Shown piece after piece: positions 11,640 through 22,152 of a stretch of 64,000 nucleotides of DNA. Made by a program: the position numbers and the translations under genes. The stretch comes from Carallia brachiata (lineage: Eukaryota > Streptophyta > Magnoliopsida > Malpighiales > Rhizophoraceae), in contig JADCRB010000055.1 of the NCBI GenBank assembly GCA_021464245.1, positions 526,487 to 590,486 of the forward strand, given 5' to 3'. The first letter of the stretch is position 1. Each line of letters starts with the position of its first letter. The notes beneath the pieces were generated by a model. It ran no database searches, had not been told where the DNA came from, and was given only the letters and a program-made list of their open reading frames with translations.

Positions 11640-12740
11640 GATGGATTGCCGCTTTGTCACACTCTTCAGTCTCTTTTATCTTCCACTTCCAGTTCACAAG
11701 CTTCCTCCCATCTAGTCCGTATGCCTCTGTTTCTTACTCTCTGCATTAAGGCATTACCTTTGCACCCAATATCCTCTTCCTATCTTCCAATATGTTCTCA
11801 CTCTACAGTCTATTTTCCACAAATTCTTTTGCTGGTTTTTTAAGTAACACCTTGAAGTTTTTTTGGTGTCTGACCAGGCATGAAACTGTCTTCCAACTTC
11901 AGAAAGTATGTTCATCTACAGGGTGCTCAATAGTAGTTGAGGAGAGATATTAATCCTCTTTTTTGCATTCATTTAAATGGTTTAAATAGGATGAAGTTAT
12001 ACGTTTATCCTCAGAAGGTATTGCATTACATTTTTCTTGTTTCATATTCATTCAGTGCTAAGATTCTTTTTTTTTTTTTTGGTCTAAAGAGCTAAAATTC
12101 GTTGTCAGATGCAGCATACTGGCTGTCATGTACAACATATACTGGCATTGCAATTAGCGATAATTACCAAGATTCTTCCCCATAAATCCTCAATCGACTA
12201 ATTTCAAGCCAAAAAGTCTTCATTATTCTCATCATACTTGAGGCCCGTTCCTGGGAAATTATTAAATCATCTAGCATCTTCATTGAATACTTATACTCAT
12301 TGTCAGGTGTTAACATTATTTGAAAGCCCAATATGATCACAGAAATTAGCATAAAAATGTAATTTACATCCTACAAACAAGGAAGAGATGAAGCAAGCAC
12401 ATCGTACCTGATGATTTAGATTACTCGAACATACAACTATTTAACATGCTAGGCTTACATCCCTTTCTTCTCAACCAGCAGCGTTCGAACTTTTAGGTCC
12501 CGAGCTGCCCACCAATGGTCAGCCTGCCCAACTCCTATCATGAATCCAAATTCTTCCATCTGCAGGCCCTGTACCACAATATGCACGCAAAAAAAAAAAA
12601 AAAAAAGTCGGTTTCCTTGATTCAGGGCCCTTGAATTCCTTCAAAGTATACTATCAACACTGCCATCTCCCCTGTTAAAATCCATTTCTCTATTTCCCTA
12701 ATGCACTTCCCTTTCGTGTCTCTGAAACTAATCCTCAGAA
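11640..12740 (-). pseudogene. Coiled-coil protein relic (At3g49055-type), copy 1
   Basis: Minus-strand fragments in order: about 12570-12480 encodes EEFGFMIGVGQADHWWAARDL (related to a GFGFxMG motif); 12340-12170 encodes MKMLDDLIISQE, then MMRIMKTFWLEISRLR; 11735-11660 encodes RWEEACELEVED, matching a family motif I recall as ARWREACELEVEAG. These agree with the plant coiled-coil family typified by Arabidopsis At3g49055. Family assignment is from memory. The frames are interrupted and the N-terminus is decayed near 12600-12740. It sits upstream of F-box copy 1 in the same orientation, as its paralog does with copy 2. Confidence 0.6.
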
Positions 12741-12950
12741 TCTAAGATTCTCTGCCTGCTTCCATAAACATTCAATTTTTTTCCACAAAAAACCCTTTCA
12801 ATTTTGATCCCCTTTACCCCGAATTGCAACATTTCAATCCAATCTCGGGAAAAAACCCCTTCTCTTTTTTTAACTAGTTGTTCTTTTCCGGCTAATTCCT
12901 TGTGCATCCTCTATAAAAAACTCATCTTAGTCTTAATTGGAGAGACTTTG

Positions 12951-13689
12951 ACCGTGACCATGGATATCAAGAACGAGTGTGTCACGCGCACGTCGCATGG
13001 TCTGCCATTATTATATTATATATATTAAATAAATGGAAAGAATTGGTGAACAGATGACTTAATAAGTAGAATGTGTCCACACGTATATATTTTGTGTAAT
13101 CAAAAATATATTTTATATAATCGTAATAATAAAAAATGATGTAAAAAAGTATTATTATTTTTTTATTTTATATTTTTAAATTATAATTATATAAAAAATA
13201 CTCACAATTACAAATTAATAATATATAAACGCAATCTGTCCACTGACGTCTACCACGATGCATCCTAATATCCTATAGAAAAAAGTTTAGTGGTCATAAT
13301 ATATCCAAATTAAAATAAGATAAAAAATAGAAAAAAAATTATTTTAAAAAAAATAAAATTTATGAATAACACTAAATATATTTAATATAATATTAAATAT
13401 ATTTAAAATTTAATTTTTTTTTGAAAAAGAAGTATGGCCACAATATGATCATATATGTATAATTACGTAATAGAGCCAAACGCTAAAAGCATCCAAAAAA
13501 GATGGTGAGCAGAGGATAAATTATTGTTACAGGTATTATGACTATTATTATTTTAAAATAGAGATTGATCATATTATAAATAATTTCTCTGTCCATTTCT
13601 CTTTATCCACCAACCAGTTCTCGGTATATACAAAGCACGGTTGCCCTTAGTAGTAGATTACGATCTACCAGAAGCAGTCGGAAATTAGA
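12951..13689. other. AT-rich intergenic DNA
   Basis: Very AT-rich spacer between the two duplication units. No gene or bounded repeat was recognised. Confidence 0.45.
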
Positions 13690-13857
13690 ATGCCGATAGA
13701 ATACGATGGCTTCGATATAACCAGGCCACGTGCCCGCTCCGCCGCCATCTCCTCCCACCTCCCGCCCTCAGGGCCATCACGGAGCTTGGAGCGGAAGTGC
13801 TTGCGTTCAAGTTTTGTCATTTTTGTATACTTTCTAGAGCGTCAGACACTTATTTAA
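13690..13857 (+). CDS. Short hypothetical ORF in a GC-rich islet (55 aa)
   Basis: The frame starts MPIEYDGFDITRPRARSAAI and includes PPSGPSRSLERK before running into AT-rich sequence and a taa stop. 13690-13800 is conspicuously GC-rich against its surroundings. That suggests a captured or left-over gene fragment rather than random DNA. I do not recognise the family. It ends immediately before a 36-bp direct repeat (13837-13906) and MITE family A copy 2. Confidence 0.2.
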   Translation: MPIEYDGFDITRPRARSAAISSHLPPSGPSRSLERKCLRSSFVIFVYFLERQTLI

Positions 13858-13900
13858 GACATACTAAAGTTAGAGTGTCAGGCACTTATTTAAGACATAT

Positions 13901-14302
13901 TAAAATATATTTGATATTGAGGTGAAAAATGTGTTATGATGTAATAACTGTATTTTGAATTAAAATAATTTTTTTAATATTTGATAATTTTTTTTAAACA
14001 GAATTTTACAAACGTGATAGTTTTCAAAATTATGATTTTACAAAAGTATCTTAAACACACTTTTAAAAAACGTGATAAAACTCAATGACTATATCACATA
14101 AATTTTGAATTAAATAAATAAAACTAACTCTACTAATTTAAAAAATTATTAAACATTCAAATTTTAAATTTTTTTACAGTTTTTTCATAACTATTACTAA
14201 ATAATCTGTAACTTTAAATAACAGTACTTTTAATCACAGTATTTTATTCACAACACTTCTATTTACAGCACTTTATCTCACAATATTGCTAAACAAACTT
14301 TA
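13901..14302. mobile_element. MITE family A, copy 2 (about 402 bp)
   Basis: It aligns with 5637-6025 along nearly its whole length ('ataactgtattttgaat', 'aaacgtgataaaactcaatgacta', 'ataaaactaactctactaattt'). The terminal inverted repeats are taaaatatatttgatattg and taaagtttgtttagcaatat. It is more diverged than copy 1 and carries a small extra block near its right end ('cacaacacttctatttacag'). Confidence 0.75.
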
Positions 14303-15236
14303 AGTATGTGTTTGTGTTTGCAATGTATCCAATACAGCAAGCTTTTTTAAAACAGTGTGTCCCTGCATTCTATTTTTTTCTGTTAATAAAAAATAAAATA
14401 ATTTAATAATATTTCTTGGGTGAGATCAACCCGACAAAATAAGTTCATTTAAATAAAATATAAAAGTCGAGTGGAATAAATGCATAAAAACTCACCTAAA
14501 ATACGTGAATATATAAATTTGTGTATAAATTTGTGTATGACACGAGTCTAATACAAGTTATTACACGTGAGGATGGAGTTGCTTTTAGGTTCGGAGTAGT
14601 CAGAAATTGGCCTCCTAATTGAAGATTGTGCCCTTTTAATTTTCATCACCTTTTCTCAAAAAAAAATTTTCATCACCAATTATTTCAAGAAAGTCGAGGC
14701 CAATACGTTTTTTTTTTTTTTTACTCCAATGGACTGGAGGGCCCAAACCCAAAATAGGTAAACCTTCTCTATTGTACCTGGCTATGCCACAGAGGCAAGA
14801 AAGGTGAAACAATAAGAACGTAAGAATAAAAAATAAAAAATAAAAGGTGGCAAGGGTTAAAGTTCTAATAAGTGAAAGTCACAATGTACTTTAAGCAAGA
14901 CTACAATTTCAATTAATAGGAAAAAAAAAACACTGTTAAAATAAAAAAATAGTGTATAAATGTCACCTGCTATTTAAATTGTACCAAAATTTAGGCTTAT
15001 TTAGGCACAATCACTAGAAATTACTATATTTTAGATTTGCACAATAATTGTCTTTACCTGGGGTATGCTATGCTGAAGATAATACAAGCATGACACAACA
15101 ATTTGCCAACAATATACTCTTTACTTATGGAGGTGTACTAGAATATTGAGGTAAACTGCACTTATGACATTGCTTTCTCTGAGGCGATGGATATTTAGAT
15201 AATAGAGACAATCAGTTGTGAAAAAAAATATAACAT
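14303..15236. other. AT-rich intergenic DNA
   Basis: No gene or clear element. It contains poly-A/T runs and separates the two units of the segmental duplication. Confidence 0.4.
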
Positions 15237-15689
15237 TAGCGTCTAGTTGGCGCGCTGCGCTGTGGAGTTCGGTGAACGAAAAATATTAACACATCTTATT
15301 TGCAAGACAAACTACTAGCCTGCGAATAAAATGAGTCCAATTACACGAACACATTAAGTGGCAGATTAGAATAACTACAATTTAATCGATTGATTAATTT
15401 ATAATTAAATAATTATTACTTGTAATAAAAATATTAATAAAAAATATGTTTATTTTTATTAAATATTAATAATTTAATTTTATAAATCAATCTGTTAATT
15501 ATTATAACTGTTTCTGATCTATAATTTCTCGTGTCTAGCTATATTTTTCGTAAAATCGTTGTATATTTTCCCATTACTTCTGGAACTTATCCTATGTACA
15601 CTTCCTCTAAAATCCCGCAAAATCGTCACTCGAGGTTTAACTTAAAAAAAAAAAAAAATTGGTACATTTATGACCGAGAATTTCAAGTA

Positions 15690-16127
15690 AGGTTGTCAGA
15701 ATCGGACCGATTATTGAATTAAAAATATTAGTGGGTCAATGTTCAACCGGTCGAACCGGTATTTATTAATATATATATATATATATATATCAATAATTTA
15801 AAAAATAATACTTATATATGATTATTAAATATTAATTTTTTTATTTTTAAGGATTAAATTGAAAGTTTTAATTAAATTTAAAATTCAAATTATAATTTAA
15901 ATAAACATCAGGATCAAATTATAATTTAAAAAACTTTTATACCGGTTTGAACCGGTTAAACCGGGTCTGGTTTTTCACCGATTTTTACTGATTTTGACCG
16001 GTTCTTGACCGGTTTAAACCGATTCGAGTTAAGGGGCAACAGTGACAATAAACTGGCCCGAACCTTTGGCCAGTCACCGATTGAACCAGTTAAACCGGCC
16101 GGTTCGAGTCGGTTTTAACAACATTAG
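15690..16127. mobile_element. MITE with 9-bp TSD (Mutator-like), 438 bp
   Basis: The element is flanked by perfect 9-bp direct repeats tttcaagta (15681-15689 and 16128-16136). Its ends are inverted: aggttgtcagaatcggaccg matches aatgttgttaaaaccgactcg (reverse complement of the right end). Many accggtt/aaccggt palindromic words crowd the sub-terminal regions, and an (AT)n run lies at 15769-15790. It has no coding capacity. The 9-bp duplication points to Mutator-type transposition. It is absent from duplication unit 1, so it inserted after the duplication. Confidence 0.88.
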
Positions 16128-16686
16128 TTTCAAGTATGAACTTATCGTATGTATGTCTGCTTAATTACCTTTTTTTCTCATAATATGCGAGGATTTTTTT
16201 TTTTGTACTAAATCAGAATCATTGTATTAATACTTGATAAAAATGTATATAAAGCCGATGCGAAGTGATCGAAGAAACCTGCTTGAAGCAGGAGAGGAAA
16301 TCGGCTTAGAAAGCAAGTAAAGTTGTTAAATCAAGAGTGATTTTCATTCCCTAGCCGCAAAAGACAGGAGCAGGAAAATAAAGTTAGAAACTGCTGGGAA
16401 AACCGATTGGTTTATATATATATGGACGCCGAAACAGCTAAGCTGCTGTCAATTCTTAATAAACTAAAAACTGCTTTACACTGTACAGTCGAAGATCAGC
16501 TCGCAATTATAAATTCTTATTTAACATATGAAAGACATGAAGTGTTTTTGCTACTAATTAAAAAAATGAGTGCTGCAATGACCACCAGTTTGCAAAAGCA
16601 TGAACAATTAGGATGCTTCAGTTGCAAACACCAAGCACTGGGATGGGCCTAGCTGTGTGGAATAATATCGGTGATGGGACTAGATT

Positions 16687-18105
16687 TTATTTAAATTTGG
16701 GCATAAGCCAAATTGGGGGTGGCATGTGCACCTGGGAAGGACCAAGCGCGTAGTGCTTGCCAAAGCTTCCATCCTTCAGGTTATAGAAACCATTATCACA
16801 AGGGCCACCACCATCACAATTCTCAAATTCATACGGTGTGCCGCCTACAAAGAAGTCCGCAAAATCATCGGTGAAGTAGATGCAATCTGGCTGACATCCC
16901 GGATAGTCAGAAGCCAAAACAGAGGTGGAGTAGTTACCTCCCAAGAAAAGAGTTGCTCCACCAAGATCCGAAGTCTTAACCCACTTGGACTGCTCTTGCT
17001 CTATTTGACGCCTCATTGCCTTGAATCCACATGCCCTCAAATTGCCGTCTAAAATCTTATGAACATAAACCAGCTCATCCTCCTTCGGCAATTCCACGAG
17101 ATAAGATTCCATCATACGAGAAAAACGTCTGAGAGGACGAGCAATTTTCTCAACCTTGGGAGGGGAACTGTTAATATCACAAGACCAAATGTCACCCCAA
17201 TGCCTCAGACAGAGGAATTTTCCTTGACTGTAAATAATGTCTGAGCAGACTTGCAATTTTGGGTGCAGGTAAGTCCAATGTTTGTCTCCTGATTTAAAGA
17301 ATGCCAATCTTCTCATATGTCCATATATAATCATGACGGCATAATCATCGGGATAAAGATCGGGATCTTTTGAGAGAACAGCCTTATGGATGGTGTACTC
17401 GTGGTTCAAATTTAGCTCATCACCGGAGGAGAAGTCATCCTCATCGTCTTCAACATTATCATCAAAGCCTTCATCGTGTTCTTCATTGCCATAGATGTTA
17501 TCTCCATCATCCTCCTCTTCATCATCTTCCTCATCATCTTCGGCATCTTCATCCTCATCCTCATCCTCATCATCTCCCCCATCCTCATCCTCCACAATTT
17601 TGTCACTTTGATCATATTCCTGAAAATCGGTATCTACTTCCATGTGATTGAAAGCGTCTTCTTGTTCTTGTTCAAGTACTATGTCCTTGTGAAAGCCTAG
17701 GATGGCAGGGAGGCGGATGACTGCACCGGAGAATGGGTTAAGGAGGGACAGGACCATGGTCTCGTCAATAGCAAGCAACCAACCGTGAGAAGAGCCACAA
17801 CATCTTTTGGTATAAGGCACATGCAGCTGGTGTTGGTAAGTCCTTCCCGCAGTCACACTGTAAAGACCCCGGATTTCTCTGCTGTTTTCTTCGGTGGGAG
17901 TCATTAGTAGAGGAAGTTGTTGCCTGTGAAGATCGGCATGGCGCTTATTTTTCAACCCTCGTAGCCGAAAGTTCTCCACTGCTGCAGAACGCCATGACTT
18001 GCAAACTATGCTAAACCTAATACAGTCGGATATCGGGACTAACTTGTCCATTATCGCATCTAACAGATCTCTTGGAAGCCATGCCCAATTTGAGATGGAA
18101 GCCAT
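16687..18105 (-). CDS. F-box/DUF295 (KIB1-4 beta-propeller) protein, copy 2, intact
   Basis: A single uninterrupted exon of 472 codons plus stop. The start is the ATG at 18105-18103, because the paralog starts at the same MASIS. Residues 4-42 are an F-box (WLPRDLLDAIMDKLVP, then VCKSWRSAA), which in this family binds SKP1 and makes the protein the substrate receptor of an SCF ubiquitin ligase. NPFSGAVIRLPAI (about 123-136) and GGNYSTSVLASDYPG near the C-terminus are typical of the DUF295/KIB1-4 beta-propeller. Residues about 171-230 are almost entirely Asp/Glu, an unusual acidic insertion between two halves of the propeller. The substrate is unknown. Upstream, 18258-18280 is an (AT)n stretch that could serve as a TATA region. 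Confidence 0.9.
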   Translation of the reverse strand: MASISNWAWLPRDLLDAIMDKLVPISDCIRFSIVCKSWRSAAVENFRLRGLKNKRHADLHRQQLPLLMTPTEENSREIRGLYSVTAGRTYQHQLHVPYTKRCCGSSHGWLLAIDETMVLSLLNPFSGAVIRLPAILGFHKDIVLEQEQEDAFNHMEVDTDFQEYDQSDKIVEDEDGGDDEDEDEDEDAEDDEEDDEEEDDGDNIYGNEEHDEGFDDNVEDDEDDFSSGDELNLNHEYTIHKAVLSKDPDLYPDDYAVMIIYGHMRRLAFFKSGDKHWTYLHPKLQVCSDIIYSQGKFLCLRHWGDIWSCDINSSPPKVEKIARPLRRFSRMMESYLVELPKEDELVYVHKILDGNLRACGFKAMRRQIEQEQSKWVKTSDLGGATLFLGGNYSTSVLASDYPGCQPDCIYFTDDFADFFVGGTPYEFENCDGGGPCDNGFYNLKDGSFGKHYALGPSQVHMPPPIWLMPKFK

Positions 18106-18879
18106 GGCCTTCACTAAGCTAATTCTCAGACCAAAAACAAAAACAGAGGCAGTTATATGTTCGCTATTAATTAATAGCGAACCACCTAACAGAAGGCGAC
18201 GGACTCAGTGCTGTTATGGGTTGAGTGCTTAAAACAAAAAGAGCCTGGGGCTAAGCTACTATATATATATATATATATATAGAGTTTGTAAGGCAGTTTC
18301 AGTATCAGAGTGGAAGTTGGAATCCTATTACAAAACTGCTTCGGGTTTAATTGTAGTTGGGAATTGGGACCAACCCAAATTTGTTTATCATTTTCTTAAA
18401 ATGATTATTATTCTTTTTTATTTTAATTTTATATTCATGGGTTTGAATACATAAATAGGGTAAACGGAAAAAATATCAATAATACAACGAGTTTAATTAT
18501 TTTTATAATAAAATTGATAAAATATGATATAAAAAATTATCATATTATTTTTTATTATAAAAAATTAAACTTGTAAAAACACCTCACGTTATTGCATTTC
18601 AAAGAGACGTGCTACATCCACCTGGACGGGCTCACGTAACACAAATATTATATATATATATTTTTTAAAAATAAAATTTAAATTTAAATAAATATTATCT
18701 TAAAATAAAATAAAGACATTATATGAGATTTTCTACAAAAATTTTTTTTCTTTCTATATGTATATGAGTGTGTATAAGAGTGTGTGTAGTTAAACATTTC
18801 TATTTCTCAAAAACCAATTTGTGCAACAATCTCAAAGGCTTGACCGTGTCATACGACCATCGTTGTTGAATAGAAAACA

Positions 18880-20085
18880 GGAAAGACGTAGTTTTACGGA
18901 GGGATAAAGTATAGCATTTCAAGTGACTCCTTTCTCATCATTAGCCACAACAAGAAGGAAAACAAACTCAGAGATCCATATCTCTAATTAATAAATTAAC
19001 ACCTATGAACTTGCCAACAACAAACGACTCCACCAAAATACATTTACATTCCAAGCATGTTTAGTTTCGACTTCACAAGGATCTCAACGTCTTAAGCTTG
19101 ATTAATAAAAATTATTTAGTCAAACACCATCTTGGGGGAATTATTGTAAGGATTTTGTTGCTTCTATGTTTCGCCAGTTAATCTTTGAGTTGCCACAAGT
19201 CCGAGTGATGTTATTCTCTCTTACCTGTCCTGATGGTAGCATCCTGCTGCAAGACCATTCATTCTCATGAAATTACCAAGAAAAGGAGCCTGCTTCTGAT
19301 TATTTTTCAGCAAAGCACATTTAGCCAAGACAACTCACCTGAATCAAGAAAATTTCTCTTTCAGTCTGCCCTATTGTTAGTTTTAAAAAGCTTCTCCTGC
19401 GGCATATTACGCGAGGCAAAATGTGGAAGACCATAAAACACAGAAGGACTTTACATCTTAGGGACAACAGCAAAGGATTTGCAATGCATTCATATTTCAT
19501 CACACCAGTAGCTATGGACTACTCCTTTATGATCAGGATCAGTAATAAACAGTTATTACATGCACCAAAAGGCATAAGTATTCATCTTAGCTGCGCATAC
19601 CAGTTGTCCAGAAGAACAAAGAATCAGCTTGTTGTAGCACGGTTGCAATTCAAGAAGAAAACTCCCAATATCATTAAAAGCTATTAGCTACTAGAAACAT
19701 TGCCCCATAAGTCTATAACTCTGCCATGTACCAGCACAAAATTCATGCATCCCAAATTAAAAGTACGTGTTAGCAATGGCAACCACATGAAACCTACAAA
19801 AGCATAGGACTATGGAGGTAAATCTAAAACAAATTAAATAATAGATAGGATGTGTGAAGGGTTTGGTAGGGGGTCTGACGTACGGCCAAAGATCTTGACC
19901 CGTTTATGGCAGCTGGAGAAAAAGTAAGTCCTCAATGGCAAGACAAACAGTGTAGTTTGCATCCCTGGAGTCCAATTATCTGACCAAGCTGCCAAGTTTT
20001 CTACACATAACAATGCCACGCTCAAAAAAACCACTTCATTGCCTAGCGTAAACAAAGATAAGAGAGAACAATCAAACCACTGCCT
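18880..20085. other. Segment unique to duplication unit 2
   Basis: Relative to unit 1 this stretch of about 1.2 kb is extra. No protein family, LTR or TIR was recognised. It may be an insertion in unit 2 or a deletion from unit 1. Confidence 0.45.
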
Positions 20086-20179
20086 TGTGATTTAGCACAC
20101 TGGGTCAAACCATTATAATTTAGATATACAGAGCGGGAGAAAAGAAAAATAAATCCGAGAGCTCAGCCAAGCAGATTGA

Positions 20180-21420
20180 TACAAAGAGCAACACAATCGA
20201 GAAAAGTAAATGTGAATGGGAAAGGATGGATTGCCAACTTGTCACATCCTTCAATCTCAATTTTTTCCACTTCGAGTTCACAATCTTCCTTCCATCTAGC
20301 CCCATATGCCTCTGTTTCTTTTATTTTGAATAACAGTTCCTCAATCTTATGGCGATAAATCAACAGAATGAAACCAGCAAGAAAAGGCAGGCTTCAGAGA
20401 AGCACACAAAAGGGCCATTCCACCACTGATGCATCAAGGCATCACCTTTCGCCCAAAATCCTCTTCCAATCTTCCATTTCCCCCATGTACAGTCTGTTTG
20501 CTTCAAATTCTTTTGCTGGTTTTTTAAGTAACACATTAAAGTTTCTGTGAAACATTTTCATCCACAGGGTGCATAATCTTAGCTGAAGAGACAGGTATAC
20601 AATCATCTTCTTTCCAGTCACCTAAATTACTAAATTGGATGAACTTTAATCTATTCACAGAAGGCATTGCGCCAGCTTTTCTTGTTTCATATCCATCCAA
20701 AGCTGACATTCTCTTTCACATGCAACATACCGGCTGTCACATACAAAATTCTGGAATTGCAGCCAACAATAACCATACAATTGACTAATTTCAAGCCAAA
20801 AACTCCTCATTATTCTCATCACACTAAGGCCTGCTCCTGAGAAGTTATTAGATAAGCTAGCATCTCCACAGAATATCTATACTCCTTGTCAGGTATTAAC
20901 AACATGTAAAAATGAGATCTACCATTTCTGATCATGGAAATTAGCATAAAAATGCAACTTACATGCTAAAAAAAGGAACAGGTGAAGCAAACACATTGTG
21001 ATTCATGATTCAGATTACTAGAACATGCAACCATGAATATGCTAGACTTTAGACCCTTGTCTTCTCTACCAGGCTTTGTGCATGCAGTTCTGGTAGCAGT
21101 AGTGTTAGAACCGTTAGATCCTGAACTACCCATTGATAGTCAGCCTTCCCACATCCCATCACGAATCCAAATTCTTTCCCCTGCCGGCCCTATTCCACAA
21201 TATGCATAGAGCCCTTCAATTCCTTTAAAGTCCCCTCCACTGCCTCTTTTACCGGAACAACTCCTGATATACTATCAACAATGCCATCCTTCTCCATCAA
21301 ACTCCAATCCTCTCTTCCTCTAATCCACTTCACCTTCATGTCTCTGAACGTATTCTCGGATTCCCCATTTGCTTTCTTTAACAATCTATCATCTTCAACA
21401 AAGCACATTTTCACCTTTTA
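20180..21420 (-). pseudogene. Coiled-coil protein relic (At3g49055-type), copy 2
   Basis: The minus strand keeps more of the gene than copy 1. 21414-21190 encodes an open segment with EDDRLLKKANGES and VKEAVEGTLKELKGS, followed by EFGFVMGCGKADYQW after a frame break near 21180. 20910-20790 encodes PDKEYRYSVEMLAYLI, then stops, then MRIMRSFWLEISQL in another frame. 20530-20455 encodes KEFEANRLYMGEMEDWKRI. 20345-20230 encodes HKIEELLFKIKETE, then ARWKEDCELEVEK. The order matches the family as I recall it (GFGF-MG, LRLEI-QL, E-N-LY-ELED, EELL-EIKE, ARWREACELEVE). Stops and frame changes make it non-functional. Confidence 0.65.
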
Positions 21421-21480
21421 ATTTCCTTTTTTCCCAAATTCCGAGCTATCAATTCTCTAGAAAGTTCCCCTTCTTTTTCA

Positions 21481-22009
21481 CAATTCTTCCTTTCTGGGTG
21501 GCTTCTGGACTGTGAAAGATTTTTTTGCTAGAAATCTCTACGGGTTGCGCCTCATGTGTCAGCATCTTTCATTAATATATTTACACCAAGTTGTTAAGCT
21601 ACTATATATGTTCTCTTTTTTATTAAAAAACTTAGGTTAGATACACCGAGTACTGACAGAAGGAACTATATTTAACCTCAAACTGCAAAGTCAGGAGAAC
21701 CAAACTAAACAAATGGATAAAGGGAACATTCACCAAACAAATAACTGACTTTACGCTAGCCACTGTTATAAGCATCACTCTAAAAGGATTTCATAGGCCA
21801 CCAAGAAATGTGTGCCTTCCATCAAAATGAGAAGAAAGTTACCACCAAAACTTAATTATCACACATCAAACTATTATAACCAAGAACCCAATAAGCCACA
21901 AACGAGGTTTTAGGCATATGTCCTCTACGGTTATGGGGATATCCACTAAAGCATTTTCGTACCTTTTCTGATTAGATGAAACCAATTAGACAGAATGTCT
22001 TGCTTTAGA
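21481..22009. other. Gene-free stretch
   Basis: Nothing recognisable. It lies between the end of duplication unit 2 and the F-box scrap. Confidence 0.4.
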
Positions 22010-22024
22010 GTTTAATGGAACAGA

Positions 22025-22152
22025 ATGTCCCCTTTGTGATAATGGTTTCTACAATCCTTCAATTTTTAGGTATAATCCAAACAGAGGAATTTCCCTTGGC
22101 TGTAAATAACGTTCGAAATGACTTGCAATTTTTAGGTGCAAGAAAGTCCAAT
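22025..22152. pseudogene. Scrambled third F-box/DUF295 fragment
   Basis: 22033-22056 (ctttgtgataatggtttctac) encodes CDNGFYN on the plus strand, the coding sense of the DUF295 C-terminus. The following 22078-22150 ('aacagaggaatttcccttggctgtaaataa' region to 'aagtccaat') matches the plus-strand complement of a more internal part of the same gene (about 9482-9552 or 17212-17277). Two pieces of one gene therefore lie side by side in opposite orientations, separated by 'aatttttaggt' repeats. Confidence 0.75.

Larger units (their letters stand above)
8270..12950. repeat. Segmental duplication unit 1 (paralog of 15237-21480)
   Basis: Homology with the downstream unit starts at 'ttagcgtcta-ttggc' (about 8273 against 15237). 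It continues through the 'agctgctgtcaattcttaataaa' stretch (about 8700 against 16440) and the F-box gene, then through the 'gaaaggatggattgcc' region (about 11637 against 20222). It ends in a T/C-rich block near 12890 and 21480. Unit 1 lacks the MITE at 15690-16127 and about 1.2 kb present at 18880-20085 in unit 2. Confidence 0.85.
15237..21480. repeat. Segmental duplication unit 2 (paralog of 8270-12950)
   Basis: It carries the intact F-box gene and the second coiled-coil relic in the same order and orientation as unit 1. It is longer mainly because of the MITE at 15690-16127 and about 1.2 kb at 18880-20085 that has no counterpart between 'tacgacca' (about 11472) and 'gtcaaaccact' (about 11512) in unit 1. 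Confidence 0.85.
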
